Shown: positions 26,627-35,514 of the stretch, in pieces
How the letters are laid out: the number at the start of each line of letters is the position of its first letter
Numbering within the stretch: position 1 is the stretch's first letter
Assembly (NCBI GenBank): GCA_905234145.1
Contig: CAJOGK010000034.1
Coordinates: 18,723-82,229, forward strand
DNA length: 63,507 bases
Origin: an uncultured Prevotella sp.
GTDB lineage: Bacteria; Bacteroidota; Bacteroidia; Bacteroidales; Bacteroidaceae
Direction of reading: 5' to 3'
The notes under the pieces: model-generated
The model's input: the letters and a program-made list of their open reading frames with translations, nothing else
What the model was told of the DNA's origin: nothing
The model's database searches: none
Made by a program: the position numbers and the translations under genes

Positions 26627-27922
26627 ATGAAAAAAATTCTACTTTCATTATTTGCAATGCTTGCGTTTAGCAACACAGCATTTGCAGATGACCAACTTAA
26701 GGTTGAGAATGTCTATTTGAGTACTACCGCTGATAATACAGACTTTGTGGTGTTCTTAGACCAAGATGCCAAATCATCGGTAAGTGGTGTTAATTTTAGT
26801 ATTCAGTTACCAGACGGTGTTGAATTTGTCAAAGATAACAGTGGGGAACCTCAATATAAAATGGGTACAACATTTGATAGTTCACCTACTTTAAATATTG
26901 TAGACGGCATTCTCAAGGTTGCTATGGGGTCTAGCAACCCTATTAAGGGTACAAAAGGAACTTTGATAGCTTTCAAAATTAAACGTTCAAGTAGTTTTAA
27001 TGCAGCTAATGGTGATGTTCTAACAGGAGGAAAAATATTCAGTGCTTTTGAATCAAAAAAAGGAGTCGTTGGAGACGACGTACCACTTTCTGATTTTAAC
27101 TTTGATATTAAAGTCACAGATCGAGTTGTTTTAGACGAAAATTCGCCATTTACACCAACAACTACAGGTGATAATATAAACGTGCTTGTAAAAAGGACTC
27201 TTAAAGCGAATACATGGAGTACATTATTTCTTCCATTTTCACTCTCTGATTTAACTCTTTTAACTACAGCCTTGAAAGATAATACAGCAAAGTTAGCTAA
27301 ATTCACAGATTGGTCAAGTGAAGATCCTACTTATAGCATTAATATTGATTTTAGTACTGAAACAAATTTTTTATTAGCTAATACTCCTTACCTTATATAT
27401 GTTTCATCTGAAATAAAAGAATTTACTTTTGATAATGTTTCCTTTGGTGATGTAAATCTTCCAGCCCTAGGTGCAGTTTCAAAGAACCCAATAGAAATTA
27501 GCAATACGAATATTTATTCAGGTAGTGGCTTCTCACTAAAGTATGCTAAAGGAACAATGACTGGTACCTTAAATTTGCATGCTATGAGCGCAAATGAAAT
27601 GTTCCTACAGAATAATACGTTCTATTATGGCCGTGAAGGTCAGAATATTAAGGGCTTTAGAGCGACATTTATGTTTAAAGATCCTAATGGCAATGTCTAT
27701 TTGCTTCCTGATGTAGATTCAACTGCGGGTACACGCGCCATGTTCTCTATAGACGGACAATCAATTGGTGATGGCACTACAGGCATTAACACTTTATCAT
27801 TTATTCCCGAGACCGGAAAAGTATATTCTATCTCAGGTACTTACATGGGTGAGATGGAGGATATGAATCGCCTGCCAAAGGGTGTTTATATTGTAGATGG
27901 TAAAAAGGTTGTTAAAAAATAA
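26627..27922 (+). CDS. Secreted cohesin-like surface protein
   Basis: 431 residues, signal peptide MKKILLSLFAMLAFSNTAFA. Residues about 22-160 are similar in layout to the preceding protein's cohesin-like domain (LKVENVYLSTTADNTDFVVF, SGVNFSIQLPDGVEF, KGTLIAFKIKR). The middle region resembles Bacteroidales surface proteins with ANTWSTLFLPFSLS, and the C-terminus RLPKGVYIVDGKKVVKK resembles a type IX secretion-like or BspA-like tail. No dockerin. A+T-rich coding sequence. 24 nt after the previous gene and 15 nt before the small peptide gene, so co-transcribed. Confidence 0.7.
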   Translation: MKKILLSLFAMLAFSNTAFADDQLKVENVYLSTTADNTDFVVFLDQDAKSSVSGVNFSIQLPDGVEFVKDNSGEPQYKMGTTFDSSPTLNIVDGILKVAMGSSNPIKGTKGTLIAFKIKRSSSFNAANGDVLTGGKIFSAFESKKGVVGDDVPLSDFNFDIKVTDRVVLDENSPFTPTTTGDNINVLVKRTLKANTWSTLFLPFSLSDLTLLTTALKDNTAKLAKFTDWSSEDPTYSINIDFSTETNFLLANTPYLIYVSSEIKEFTFDNVSFGDVNLPALGAVSKNPIEISNTNIYSGSGFSLKYAKGTMTGTLNLHAMSANEMFLQNNTFYYGREGQNIKGFRATFMFKDPNGNVYLLPDVDSTAGTRAMFSIDGQSIGDGTTGINTLSFIPETGKVYSISGTYMGEMEDMNRLPKGVYIVDGKKVVKK

Positions 27923-27937
27923 ATTGGAGGACAGGTT

Positions 27938-28108
27938 ATGAAGAAAAAATATATGAAACCCCAAATGCAAGTTCACCAGTTGATGAAAATGAATTTGCTC
28001 ACAGGTAGCAAAGGTGTATACGGCAAAATAGATGGCGTTCAAAAGAACGAATTGAAATATGGTGGCTATGTAGACGAAGATGATGAAGAGGAATATGACC
28101 CGGATTAA
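27938..28108 (+). CDS. Small acidic-tailed peptide, 56 residues
   Basis: Starts MKKKYMKPQMQVHQLMKMNL and ends DEDDEEEYDPD. A clear GGAGG Shine-Dalgarno lies 7 nt upstream (27926-27930), unusual for this phylum and supporting translation. The basic Met/Lys/Gln-rich front, Gly-containing middle (LTGSKGVYGKIDG) and very acidic tail recall short MKK.Y.KP peptides next to secreted proteins in Prevotella. The DPD end matches the end of the 25820 protein. Could be a precursor or export-linked peptide; function unknown. Followed by a strong terminator. Confidence 0.65.
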   Translation: MKKKYMKPQMQVHQLMKMNLLTGSKGVYGKIDGVQKNELKYGGYVDEDDEEEYDPD

Positions 28109-28146
28109 TAGCTGCTTATCTTAGTAGATAATCAGCCACTCTTTAT

Positions 28147-28181
28147 AGGGGCAGATATTATTCTGAATAGTATCTGCCCCT
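28147..28181 (+). terminator. Terminator after the small peptide gene
   Basis: AGGGGCAGATA (28147-28157) pairs with TATCTGCCCCT (28171-28181), 11 bp, then TTATTAAT. Confidence 0.85.
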
Positions 28182-28223
28182 TATTAATCAAACTAAGTGC
28201 CAATAAAAAAGTAACTATTAGAT

Positions 28224-31004
28224 ATGAAAAAGCATAGATTACTTCATTATTTTTTGACAGCAGGCTTGTTGTCGTGTATTAAGTTACAGCGAGTAATCCT
28301 TTTATTACTCTCACTTTCGCTTTTCGGTTCGCTCCAGGCCGGTGTAGTAACTGAACAGCAAGCCTTGCAGAAGGCTGAGCAGTTCCTGAAAGGAAAGAAA
28401 ATTAAATCGCGTGCTGCAACACGTAGCGAGAAAAAGAGTGCTGCCTTTTTTGATAATGCCTTCTATGTGTTTAATGTAGATAATAATGGGGGCTTTGTCA
28501 TCATCGCTGGCGATGATACTGTCGACCCTGTTATTGGTTATGCTACCGAAGGCAACTTCGATGGCAGTGACTTGCCGAAGAATATGCTCGAATGGCTGGA
28601 GCAGATATCTGCACAGATTAAGAATGTCGCTGATGCTCCTATGCAATCTCGTGCCTTGTCGGCAGCACCGTTGCCCGTTCAACGTGCGGTGCAGAACCAC
28701 ATGGCTATCGAACCGCTGATTATTACGACATGGAATCAAGGTAATTCCAACAACGATATTAATTCAGACGGTGTCTATAACATCAAATGCCCGATGATTA
28801 ATGGCCAGTACACCTGTACGGGTTGTGTCGCTACGGTTGGTGCTCAACTGATGTACTATTACAAACACCCACAGGCACCGACCAGGGTGGTGCCCGGCTA
28901 CCAGTTGATAGACTATCAGGGTCAGAATTATTCTCATGGTGCCGACACTAGCACCGACCTGCCTTCCATCCAGTTCCAGTGGGATAAGATGCAGACCAGC
29001 TATACTTATAATGACCCCAATAGGGAGGCCGTTGATGCGGTGGCTGATCTGATGCTTTATTGCGGCTATGCCGCCCAAATGAATTATGGTGTTGACGGCT
29101 CTAGCGCCTCTACATATACGCTGGCTCAGGGTATGGTGGAATACTTTGACTACGACCCGAATACGTGGAAAAGCGTCAATGCCTCCAGTTATTCTATCGC
29201 TGAATGGGACGAACTGCTGTACAACGAGCTGGCACACTCACGCCCAATTATATATAGTGGCAACAGCGAGAATGGTGGTGGACATGCCTTCATCTGCGAC
29301 GGCTATGACGGTAACGGATTCTATCACTTCAACTTTGGATGGGGCGGTAGTGGCAATGGTCCATACAAGTTGTATGCTGCTGGTAACTACATAAAAAACC
29401 ATGATGCTATCATCGGCTTGCAACCCAATACGGGCAGCGTGCCTGATGACCCCAATGGTGATGATGAGTGGGAAGAACCTTTTATCGAGGGGATTGTGGC
29501 TACGGCCAGCAATATAAGCGTAAACGGCACAGCAGTGACGATGCGATTAAGCAATCTGAACGAGACCACCTGTGGATTCGGATTTGGCATAGGCGAACTG
29601 AATGGCGATGGTACCATCACACCTATTGATAAGAGTAAGGAATCTTACAAAAACACAGAACTTAAACAAGGATGGGGATTCTTAGATGTTCCCTTTGACT
29701 TCTCGTCTTATTCCCTGTCCGAGGGTACTCATAAGTTGGTGCCTATCAGTTTGCTCAATGGCGAAACAAAATGGAAACGCTGCCATCCTGCCGATCTCTG
29801 GTTTGAGGTGAAAGTGGCTGGCGGACAGAAGACGGTGGTGCAACATCCAATAGAGGATTTGCAGATTGATCGTTTTGAAATGGTATCAGGCGGAACCCCA
29901 GAAAGTGCCCAGGCGTTTATTGTTCAGGTTACCAACAAGGGTGACAATTTTAATGGGACTCTGGATCTGTATGATGGCACGGAAAACGATAATGGTAGTT
30001 GGGCAGGCTATAAGTCCTTGAAGATTAAAACTGGCAACACCAAGGAGTTCCGCATATCAACAGGTAGTCTGGCAGCAGGCAACCATGTGATGAGATTGCT
30101 GAATAGCCATGGTGTAATAGCACAGATAAACGTAGACATCAAAATAGACTTGGCCGCCACCAATTTTGATGTTCCAGTAACTCCGAAATTCACAGGCTCC
30201 TCACTGCCTGTGGATGTCACCATTGAGAACCATGCAGGCGATTACATTCAGCCGCTCTATCTCTTTGCTTCTGACAATCCCGATAGCAAGGGCTCTTCTG
30301 CCGTATATGTTACAGGTTCAGGCATCGAGGGTGGTAGCAGTAGTGTTGTCAGGTTTTACTTTACGCCTAATACCGCTGGTAAATGGTATTTTTGGCTGTC
30401 GACGGCTTCGTCGCCCACTGATGAGAATCTGATTGGCGAAGGCTCTGTGGACATAGAAGAGGCTCCTACCGGTACTGTCACGTTGCAATTGACAGACAAG
30501 AAAATTGTCTGTATGCCAAACGGGAAAGCCACATACGAGATGACGGTAAAGAACACGGGTGACGTTACTAATTACCGTGGCGTATTTGTCTACCTTTGGG
30601 TTCCTACCGGAGGAGGCTATTGGTCTGTAACGGAAAGTCAGGCTTCGTCTGAGAAGATCATTGAACCAGGCGAGTCGGCTACCTTTAGCTTTACGTTCGA
30701 AGGACTTACGGATGGCAACCAATACAGTTTTGATCCTTATTATTATACCACATATCAAAGGACAAATTCTGCACGTTTCAATGAAGAATTTTACATAGAC
30801 CTTTTCACCTATCAGAGTCCTTCTTACATTCTTGGAGATGCGAATGGTGATGGTAAGATAACAATCAGCGACGCTGTACTCATTATAAGCTATGTAGTCG
30901 GCGAGAACCCATTGGGCTTCAATCTGACGAATGCTGATGTGAATAAAGACGGCAATGTTACTATCGCTGATGCAGTAAAAGTGATCGATATGATTACGCC
31001 GTAG
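28224..31004 (+). CDS. C10-family (streptopain-like) cysteine peptidase with dockerin-like domain
   Basis: 926 residues. A long hydrophobic N-terminus acts as signal (VILLLLSLSLFGSLQAG). Residues about 40-130 are a Spi-type propeptide (VTEQQALQKAEQFLKGKK, AFYVFNVDNNGGFVIIAGDD). Catalytic domain: CTGCVATVGAQLMYYYKHP near residue 200 (catalytic Cys) and GGGHAFICDGYDGNGFYHFN near 353 (catalytic His), ending FGWGGSGNGPY. Then beta-sandwich repeats (about 410-860) and a dockerin-like end (GDANGDGKITISDAVLIISY, DVNKDGNVTIADAVKVIDM). Likely a surface protease anchored through its dockerin. Overlaps the end of the convergent kinase gene by 11 bp. Confidence 0.9.
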   Translation: MKKHRLLHYFLTAGLLSCIKLQRVILLLLSLSLFGSLQAGVVTEQQALQKAEQFLKGKKIKSRAATRSEKKSAAFFDNAFYVFNVDNNGGFVIIAGDDTVDPVIGYATEGNFDGSDLPKNMLEWLEQISAQIKNVADAPMQSRALSAAPLPVQRAVQNHMAIEPLIITTWNQGNSNNDINSDGVYNIKCPMINGQYTCTGCVATVGAQLMYYYKHPQAPTRVVPGYQLIDYQGQNYSHGADTSTDLPSIQFQWDKMQTSYTYNDPNREAVDAVADLMLYCGYAAQMNYGVDGSSASTYTLAQGMVEYFDYDPNTWKSVNASSYSIAEWDELLYNELAHSRPIIYSGNSENGGGHAFICDGYDGNGFYHFNFGWGGSGNGPYKLYAAGNYIKNHDAIIGLQPNTGSVPDDPNGDDEWEEPFIEGIVATASNISVNGTAVTMRLSNLNETTCGFGFGIGELNGDGTITPIDKSKESYKNTELKQGWGFLDVPFDFSSYSLSEGTHKLVPISLLNGETKWKRCHPADLWFEVKVAGGQKTVVQHPIEDLQIDRFEMVSGGTPESAQAFIVQVTNKGDNFNGTLDLYDGTENDNGSWAGYKSLKIKTGNTKEFRISTGSLAAGNHVMRLLNSHGVIAQINVDIKIDLAATNFDVPVTPKFTGSSLPVDVTIENHAGDYIQPLYLFASDNPDSKGSSAVYVTGSGIEGGSSSVVRFYFTPNTAGKWYFWLSTASSPTDENLIGEGSVDIEEAPTGTVTLQLTDKKIVCMPNGKATYEMTVKNTGDVTNYRGVFVYLWVPTGGGYWSVTESQASSEKIIEPGESATFSFTFEGLTDGNQYSFDPYYYTTYQRTNSARFNEEFYIDLFTYQSPSYILGDANGDGKITISDAVLIISYVVGENPLGFNLTNADVNKDGNVTIADAVKVIDMITP

Positions 31005-33363
31005 TTACGTCGTTAATAACGAAACAAGGACTTGGCAGTTTTCCCTGATCTGCCAAGTCGTTTAGTTGACCTATCGCATATTTGGGCGTATAGCCAGCAC
31101 GACATAGAAAAATGGTCGTGTTGGCATATCGCCCAATATTTAGTGTATCGGTAACCAGTCCAACGGGGGCTGTGTCGAGGATTACATAGTCGTATTCTTT
31201 CTTTAATATAGTCATGACTTGACTAAAACTGTCTCGTGTCAGCACTTCTGCAGGATTGGGGGGTACAGGACCAGCCAAGAGAAGGTCGAGATGATCTTCA
31301 ACGCCCGACGGCTGTATCTGACTCTTTACATCTTCTATTGTTACATCCTTCATCTGAAGCAGCGGGGTGAGGCCTTTATCGAGGTCATTCAGTTCGAACA
31401 AGACTCCAAGGGCTGGCTTTCTGATGTCCATACCACAGAGGATAACCTTCTTTTCCATGAGTGCAAAACTCACGGCGAGATTGGCAGCACAGAAAGTCTT
31501 GCCTTCGCCTGAGGTCGACGATGTAAAGAGGATGGTGTTTCCTTCGCCTTTCAGCATAAAGCAGACGTTCAATCTCATCTGTCGGAATACATCCGCCATC
31601 CTATCATTGGATCCGCTTCTTGCTACGATACCAGCTTTCTCCTTTCTGTCTTCGCTGGCGAACGGCACGTCTGCAATAATGGGTAGCGTGGTCAGGCTTT
31701 CCAGTTCTTGATGGTCATCAAGCTTATAGCGTAAAAAAACCAAAATGAAGAAGAAGGCATAGGGAATGGCGATACCAGCTCCTAAGGCAATACCGTGTAT
31801 GATCCAGAATTTCGGACGTATCTTTCCTTCAAGTAAAGGCTCGTCTATCAGCTTTCCATGATTCGATGATGAGGAGAGCTTGATACTGTTTTCCTCGCGT
31901 TTTTGCAAAAGCAACTTATACAAGCGTTTCATGACTGCCTGCTGACGGGCTTCGTCAGCCAGCTCGCGCTCTGTTTTTGAGGCACCTTTAACTTGTCCTT
32001 GGAAACGTGAGTATGCCGAACCAATACCTTTTTGGGCAATGTCCGTCGTTTGCTGGGCCTGTTGCAGAGCTGTAGAGATGGCTGCATGCATCTCGTCGGC
32101 TGTCGAGGTTAGTTGCTTTACCTGAGGGGATTCTTCTGAGGCAGACTTCAGAAGTCTGTTGCGCTCCTGAACAATGCGATTGTATTGATCGATAAGTTTT
32201 ACGTATACACCGTCTTTCTGTCCTGTATTCGAGGGGATGATGGCGTAGCGGTTCTCAGGGGCATCAACATATTGCTTAAGATCAGCGATCATCATCTGTT
32301 GCGATAGCTTCTCTGTTAGTTCCGTCGATAACTTATTTGCCATTTCTACAGAACGTGAGGCATCTGTAAGTGATGTCAACTGTCCTTGTTGTTTGATGTT
32401 AGTGATGGAGCGGTCTCTTGAATTCAATTCCTTACTAAGACTGACGAGGCGGTTGTTGATAAACTCCTCTGTACGAAGGGCTATTTCGTTTTTGTCGGCA
32501 TTTGCCAGGTGATTGTAACTGATAGGCATTTGGCGGAGAACGTCCATACCTCGACGTACGTTAGTCTCACTAAGTGTCAGTTTGGCCATCGAGGTCATCT
32601 TGAGGATATAAGTCCTTATCCATCTCTCTTCGTCTTCGTAATTTTGTTGGTCTGTGCTTACGGACAATCTGCTCAAATAAGTCAGCGCCTTATAGAGTGG
32701 TGGCTCTATCGTTACAAAAATGTCTTTTCCGGCCTTTAAGGGCTCGCCTTGATGATTTTTTGTGAAGGTGAGGGTGCCGAAGGGCGTATCTATGAAAGCT
32801 GGTAGTTCTTTTATCTTGTGCTTAAACGATCCTATTATTTCATCATCGCTTTCCAGTATGCCAATGACCCTGATGACACTGTCGGAATCGCTCTTGCGGT
32901 ACATTCGCAGGTTGATAGAACGGAACTCATCGTAGGCTAATAAGTCGAGACTGTCTAAATGTAGCGGGTCTAAGTCGACACTGATGGGCTGTGTGGCGTA
33001 GACGGTAGAATCTTTTAATTTGCCTTTCTTTTTATAGTCTGCATAAAGTTTCAGGTTCATCACCACATCGCGCATCAAGGTGCTTGTCCATAACTTCTCC
33101 ACCTCGTTTTCTAGTCCTTCCGTATTTGATACAGAACCTACATTTTGTACATATTTCAGCATTCTGTTTGATGAGCGGTGACGGACGTTATCTGGCTGCT
33201 TGATAAGCATCTTGGCAGAAAGCTGATAGACCGGTGTAACGTAATTATAATAAAATTGGGCAAGACATAAACAAATAATCACTGACAACAGAAACCATTG
33301 CCAGTGGCGCAAAAGCAGTTTTATTAATAGTAGACGGTTTGGCCTGTCCTTAATAATTTTCAC
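30994..33363 (-). CDS. Wzz/Wzc-type polysaccharide co-polymerase with BY-kinase domain, lacking a tyrosine tail
   Basis: 789 residues. Membrane helices near the N-terminus (WFLLSVIICLCLAQFYY) and near residues 510-535 (IIHGIALGAGIAIPYAFFFI) flank a periplasmic coiled coil, the Wzz layout. The cytosolic kinase has SSTSGEGKTFCAANLA near 613 (Walker A), VILCGMDIRKPALG (Walker A') and YVILDTAPVGLVTD (Walker B). BY-kinases normally end with a tyrosine-rich cluster. Here the protein stops at CFVINDVTTA right after the ATPase fold, inside the overlap with the C10 peptidase gene. No Wza, Wzx or glycosyltransferase genes are nearby. Confidence 0.88.
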   Translation of the reverse strand: MKIIKDRPNRLLLIKLLLRHWQWFLLSVIICLCLAQFYYNYVTPVYQLSAKMLIKQPDNVRHRSSNRMLKYVQNVGSVSNTEGLENEVEKLWTSTLMRDVVMNLKLYADYKKKGKLKDSTVYATQPISVDLDPLHLDSLDLLAYDEFRSINLRMYRKSDSDSVIRVIGILESDDEIIGSFKHKIKELPAFIDTPFGTLTFTKNHQGEPLKAGKDIFVTIEPPLYKALTYLSRLSVSTDQQNYEDEERWIRTYILKMTSMAKLTLSETNVRRGMDVLRQMPISYNHLANADKNEIALRTEEFINNRLVSLSKELNSRDRSITNIKQQGQLTSLTDASRSVEMANKLSTELTEKLSQQMMIADLKQYVDAPENRYAIIPSNTGQKDGVYVKLIDQYNRIVQERNRLLKSASEESPQVKQLTSTADEMHAAISTALQQAQQTTDIAQKGIGSAYSRFQGQVKGASKTERELADEARQQAVMKRLYKLLLQKREENSIKLSSSSNHGKLIDEPLLEGKIRPKFWIIHGIALGAGIAIPYAFFFILVFLRYKLDDHQELESLTTLPIIADVPFASEDRKEKAGIVARSGSNDRMADVFRQMRLNVCFMLKGEGNTILFTSSTSGEGKTFCAANLAVSFALMEKKVILCGMDIRKPALGVLFELNDLDKGLTPLLQMKDVTIEDVKSQIQPSGVEDHLDLLLAGPVPPNPAEVLTRDSFSQVMTILKKEYDYVILDTAPVGLVTDTLNIGRYANTTIFLCRAGYTPKYAIGQLNDLADQGKLPSPCFVINDVTTA

Positions 33364-33394
33364 TTTTTTATGCGATGTCTTTAAATTTCGGGCG

Positions 33395-33402
33395 CAAAGA
33401 TA
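33395..33402 (-). promoter_or_regulatory. -7 promoter element of the Wzc-like gene
   Basis: Minus strand reads TATCTTTG, about 32 nt before the ATG. Confidence 0.65.
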
Positions 33403-33454
33403 CGAAGAAAATTCGAAATTAGGGCATTTATTTGGATATTTCCCAATTTATTTG

Positions 33455-33462
33455 TATCTTCG
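33455..33462 (+). promoter_or_regulatory. -7-like promoter element of the GH97 gene
   Basis: TATCTTCG, 18 nt before the ATG at 33481; same one-mismatch variant as at 14534. Confidence 0.5.
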
Positions 33463-33480
33463 CGGCAAATAACTAAAAAA

Positions 33481-35418
33481 ATGATAGCGATGAGAATCTA
33501 TTCCCTTATTTTGATGGTGGCTGCCTGTGTTTCGGGTTATGCCCAGAAGGTGGTGACAGCCAAGAGTCCTGACGGACAGACCGTAACGCTCGCAGACCGT
33601 ATTTATTATGATGTGGTTAGCCACAATGAGACGCTGCTGAAGCGGAGTGTGATTGGTATGCGTTTGCGTGATAAGACGTTGGGTGCCAATCCTGTGTTGA
33701 AGAAAAAGAGCGTTCACGCTGTCAATGAGACGGTAAAGCCGTTGCTCCCACTGAAATTCAGTGAGGTGGAAAATCGTTACACGTTGCTCTCGATGGAGAT
33801 GAAGGGCGGTTACGCTGTGGATTTCCGTCTTTACGATGATGGTATCGCCTTCCGCATGCGGACTTCGCTCCCTGGCGAGATAGAGGTGATGGAGGAAAAT
33901 ACTGTTTTCCAACTGGCTGAGGACTGCGACTTGGTATTACAGCAGCCCAGTGGCTTTAAGACCAGTTGCGAGGAGAATTACTCTATCGTGAATAGCCATG
34001 TGTGGAAGGCAGAGGACAGGATGTCGGAACTGCCTGTGCTCATCATGGGCAAGAACCAGAAGATACTGCTCAGCGAGTTCGATCTTTGCAGCTATCCTGG
34101 CCTTTTTCTGAAGGGCAATGGCGACAATAGTCTTTCGGCTATTCAACCCAAGATGCCGTTGGCCTACGAAGATGATGGCGATCGCAGCCATCGTATCTTG
34201 AAGGAGGCTGATTATATCGCCAAGACCAGTGGTACACGCAACTTCCCTTGGCGCTATCTGTTGATTACGCAGGAGGACGGTCGTCTGGCAGAGAATACGA
34301 TGCCTATGCGACTGGCTCAGAAGTGTCAGATGGAAGATACCAGTTGGATCAAGCCAGGACAGACTTGCTGGGACTGGCTCAACGGTATTCCTTACGGACC
34401 AGATGTAACCTTCAAGAGTGGTATCAATCTGGCTACCTATAAATACTTTGTAGATTTTGCCTCGCGTAATGACGTACCTTATATAATAATGGATGAGGGT
34501 TGGGCGCTGGATACCCGAGATCCCTTCCGTACCAATCCAGAGGTGGATCTGCCAGAACTGATCCGTTATGCCAAAGAGAAGCATGTAGGCATCTTCGTGT
34601 GGTTGCCATGGCTGACCGTAGAGCATCACATGGACCTCTTCGAAAAATTCGAGGCGTGGGGGATCGTAGGTACGAAGATCGACTTTATGGATCGTCAGGA
34701 CCAGTGGATGATTGATTTCTATGACCGTGTGGCTAAGGAAGCTGCCAAGCATCATATCATGATCGATTTCCACGGTGCCTTCCATCCCAGCGGTTTGGAG
34801 TATCGTTATCCTAACGTGCTCACTTACGAAGGTGTTCGTGGTATGGAGTATAATGGTGGTTGTACGCCCAATAACACGGTGTGGTTCCCCTTCTTGCGCA
34901 ATGCCGTTGGTCCGATGGATTATACGCCAGGTTCGATGCTTTGTTATCAGCCCGAGGATTATCATGGCAATCGTCCTATCTGTGCAGGTATGGGTACCAA
35001 GGTTTATAATATGGCGGTCTTTGTCCTCTTTGAGAGTAATCTGCAGATGTTGATGGATAATCCCTGTCGCTATGATAAGTGGCCCGACTGTCGTGATTTT
35101 CTGACCAGTGTACCTGTAAACTGGGACGAGACACGTGTGTTGGCGGCAGAGGCCGGACAGTATATCGTGATGGCTAAGCGCAAGGGACAGAAGTGGTTTA
35201 TCGGTGGTATCACAAATGATAAGGAACGCGAGTTGGACATTTGCCTCAGTATCCTGCCAGAAGGCAAGAACCTGCAGATGACCTCGTTTGTGGATGGTGT
35301 GAATGCCAATCGTATAGCGATGGACTATCGGATGGAGAAAACTTCTGTCAATAAGACTACCAAGCTCCATATCAAGATGGTTCGCAATGGTGGTTTTGCC
35401 GGGGTGATTGAGGAATAA
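33481..35418 (+). CDS. Glycoside hydrolase family 97
   Basis: 645 residues from ATG 33481; ATG 33490 is equally possible. Signal peptide (MRIYSLILMVAACVSGYAQ). N-terminal beta-sandwich, central (beta/alpha)8 barrel and C-terminal beta domain, as in SusB-type enzymes. GTKIDFMDRQDQWMIDFY near residue 397 has an Asp at the position that serves as nucleophile in the retaining branch, and LTYEGVRGMEYN follows. This favours the retaining (alpha-galactosidase-type) subgroup over the inverting SusB alpha-glucosidases. Acts in the periplasm on oligosaccharides. No susC/susD pair is nearby. Confidence 0.9.
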   Translation: MIAMRIYSLILMVAACVSGYAQKVVTAKSPDGQTVTLADRIYYDVVSHNETLLKRSVIGMRLRDKTLGANPVLKKKSVHAVNETVKPLLPLKFSEVENRYTLLSMEMKGGYAVDFRLYDDGIAFRMRTSLPGEIEVMEENTVFQLAEDCDLVLQQPSGFKTSCEENYSIVNSHVWKAEDRMSELPVLIMGKNQKILLSEFDLCSYPGLFLKGNGDNSLSAIQPKMPLAYEDDGDRSHRILKEADYIAKTSGTRNFPWRYLLITQEDGRLAENTMPMRLAQKCQMEDTSWIKPGQTCWDWLNGIPYGPDVTFKSGINLATYKYFVDFASRNDVPYIIMDEGWALDTRDPFRTNPEVDLPELIRYAKEKHVGIFVWLPWLTVEHHMDLFEKFEAWGIVGTKIDFMDRQDQWMIDFYDRVAKEAAKHHIMIDFHGAFHPSGLEYRYPNVLTYEGVRGMEYNGGCTPNNTVWFPFLRNAVGPMDYTPGSMLCYQPEDYHGNRPICAGMGTKVYNMAVFVLFESNLQMLMDNPCRYDKWPDCRDFLTSVPVNWDETRVLAAEAGQYIVMAKRKGQKWFIGGITNDKERELDICLSILPEGKNLQMTSFVDGVNANRIAMDYRMEKTSVNKTTKLHIKMVRNGGFAGVIEE

Positions 35419-35474
35419 ATGGTGCAGAAAACAAAAAATATGCTCATTTTGTTCGTTAAGTCGAAATTTTACAC

Positions 35475-35482
35475 TATCTTTG
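35475..35482 (+). promoter_or_regulatory. thrS -7 promoter element
   Basis: TATCTTTG, 32 nt before the thrS ATG. Confidence 0.75.
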
Positions 35483-35514
35483 CAGCCGTTTAAACTCAAA
35501 CATATATTGTAGAT

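Noticed and set aside
30994..33363. Wzc-like gene as part of a capsule cluster
   Set aside because: No glycosyltransferase, flippase, polymerase or export gene is found on either side in the window.
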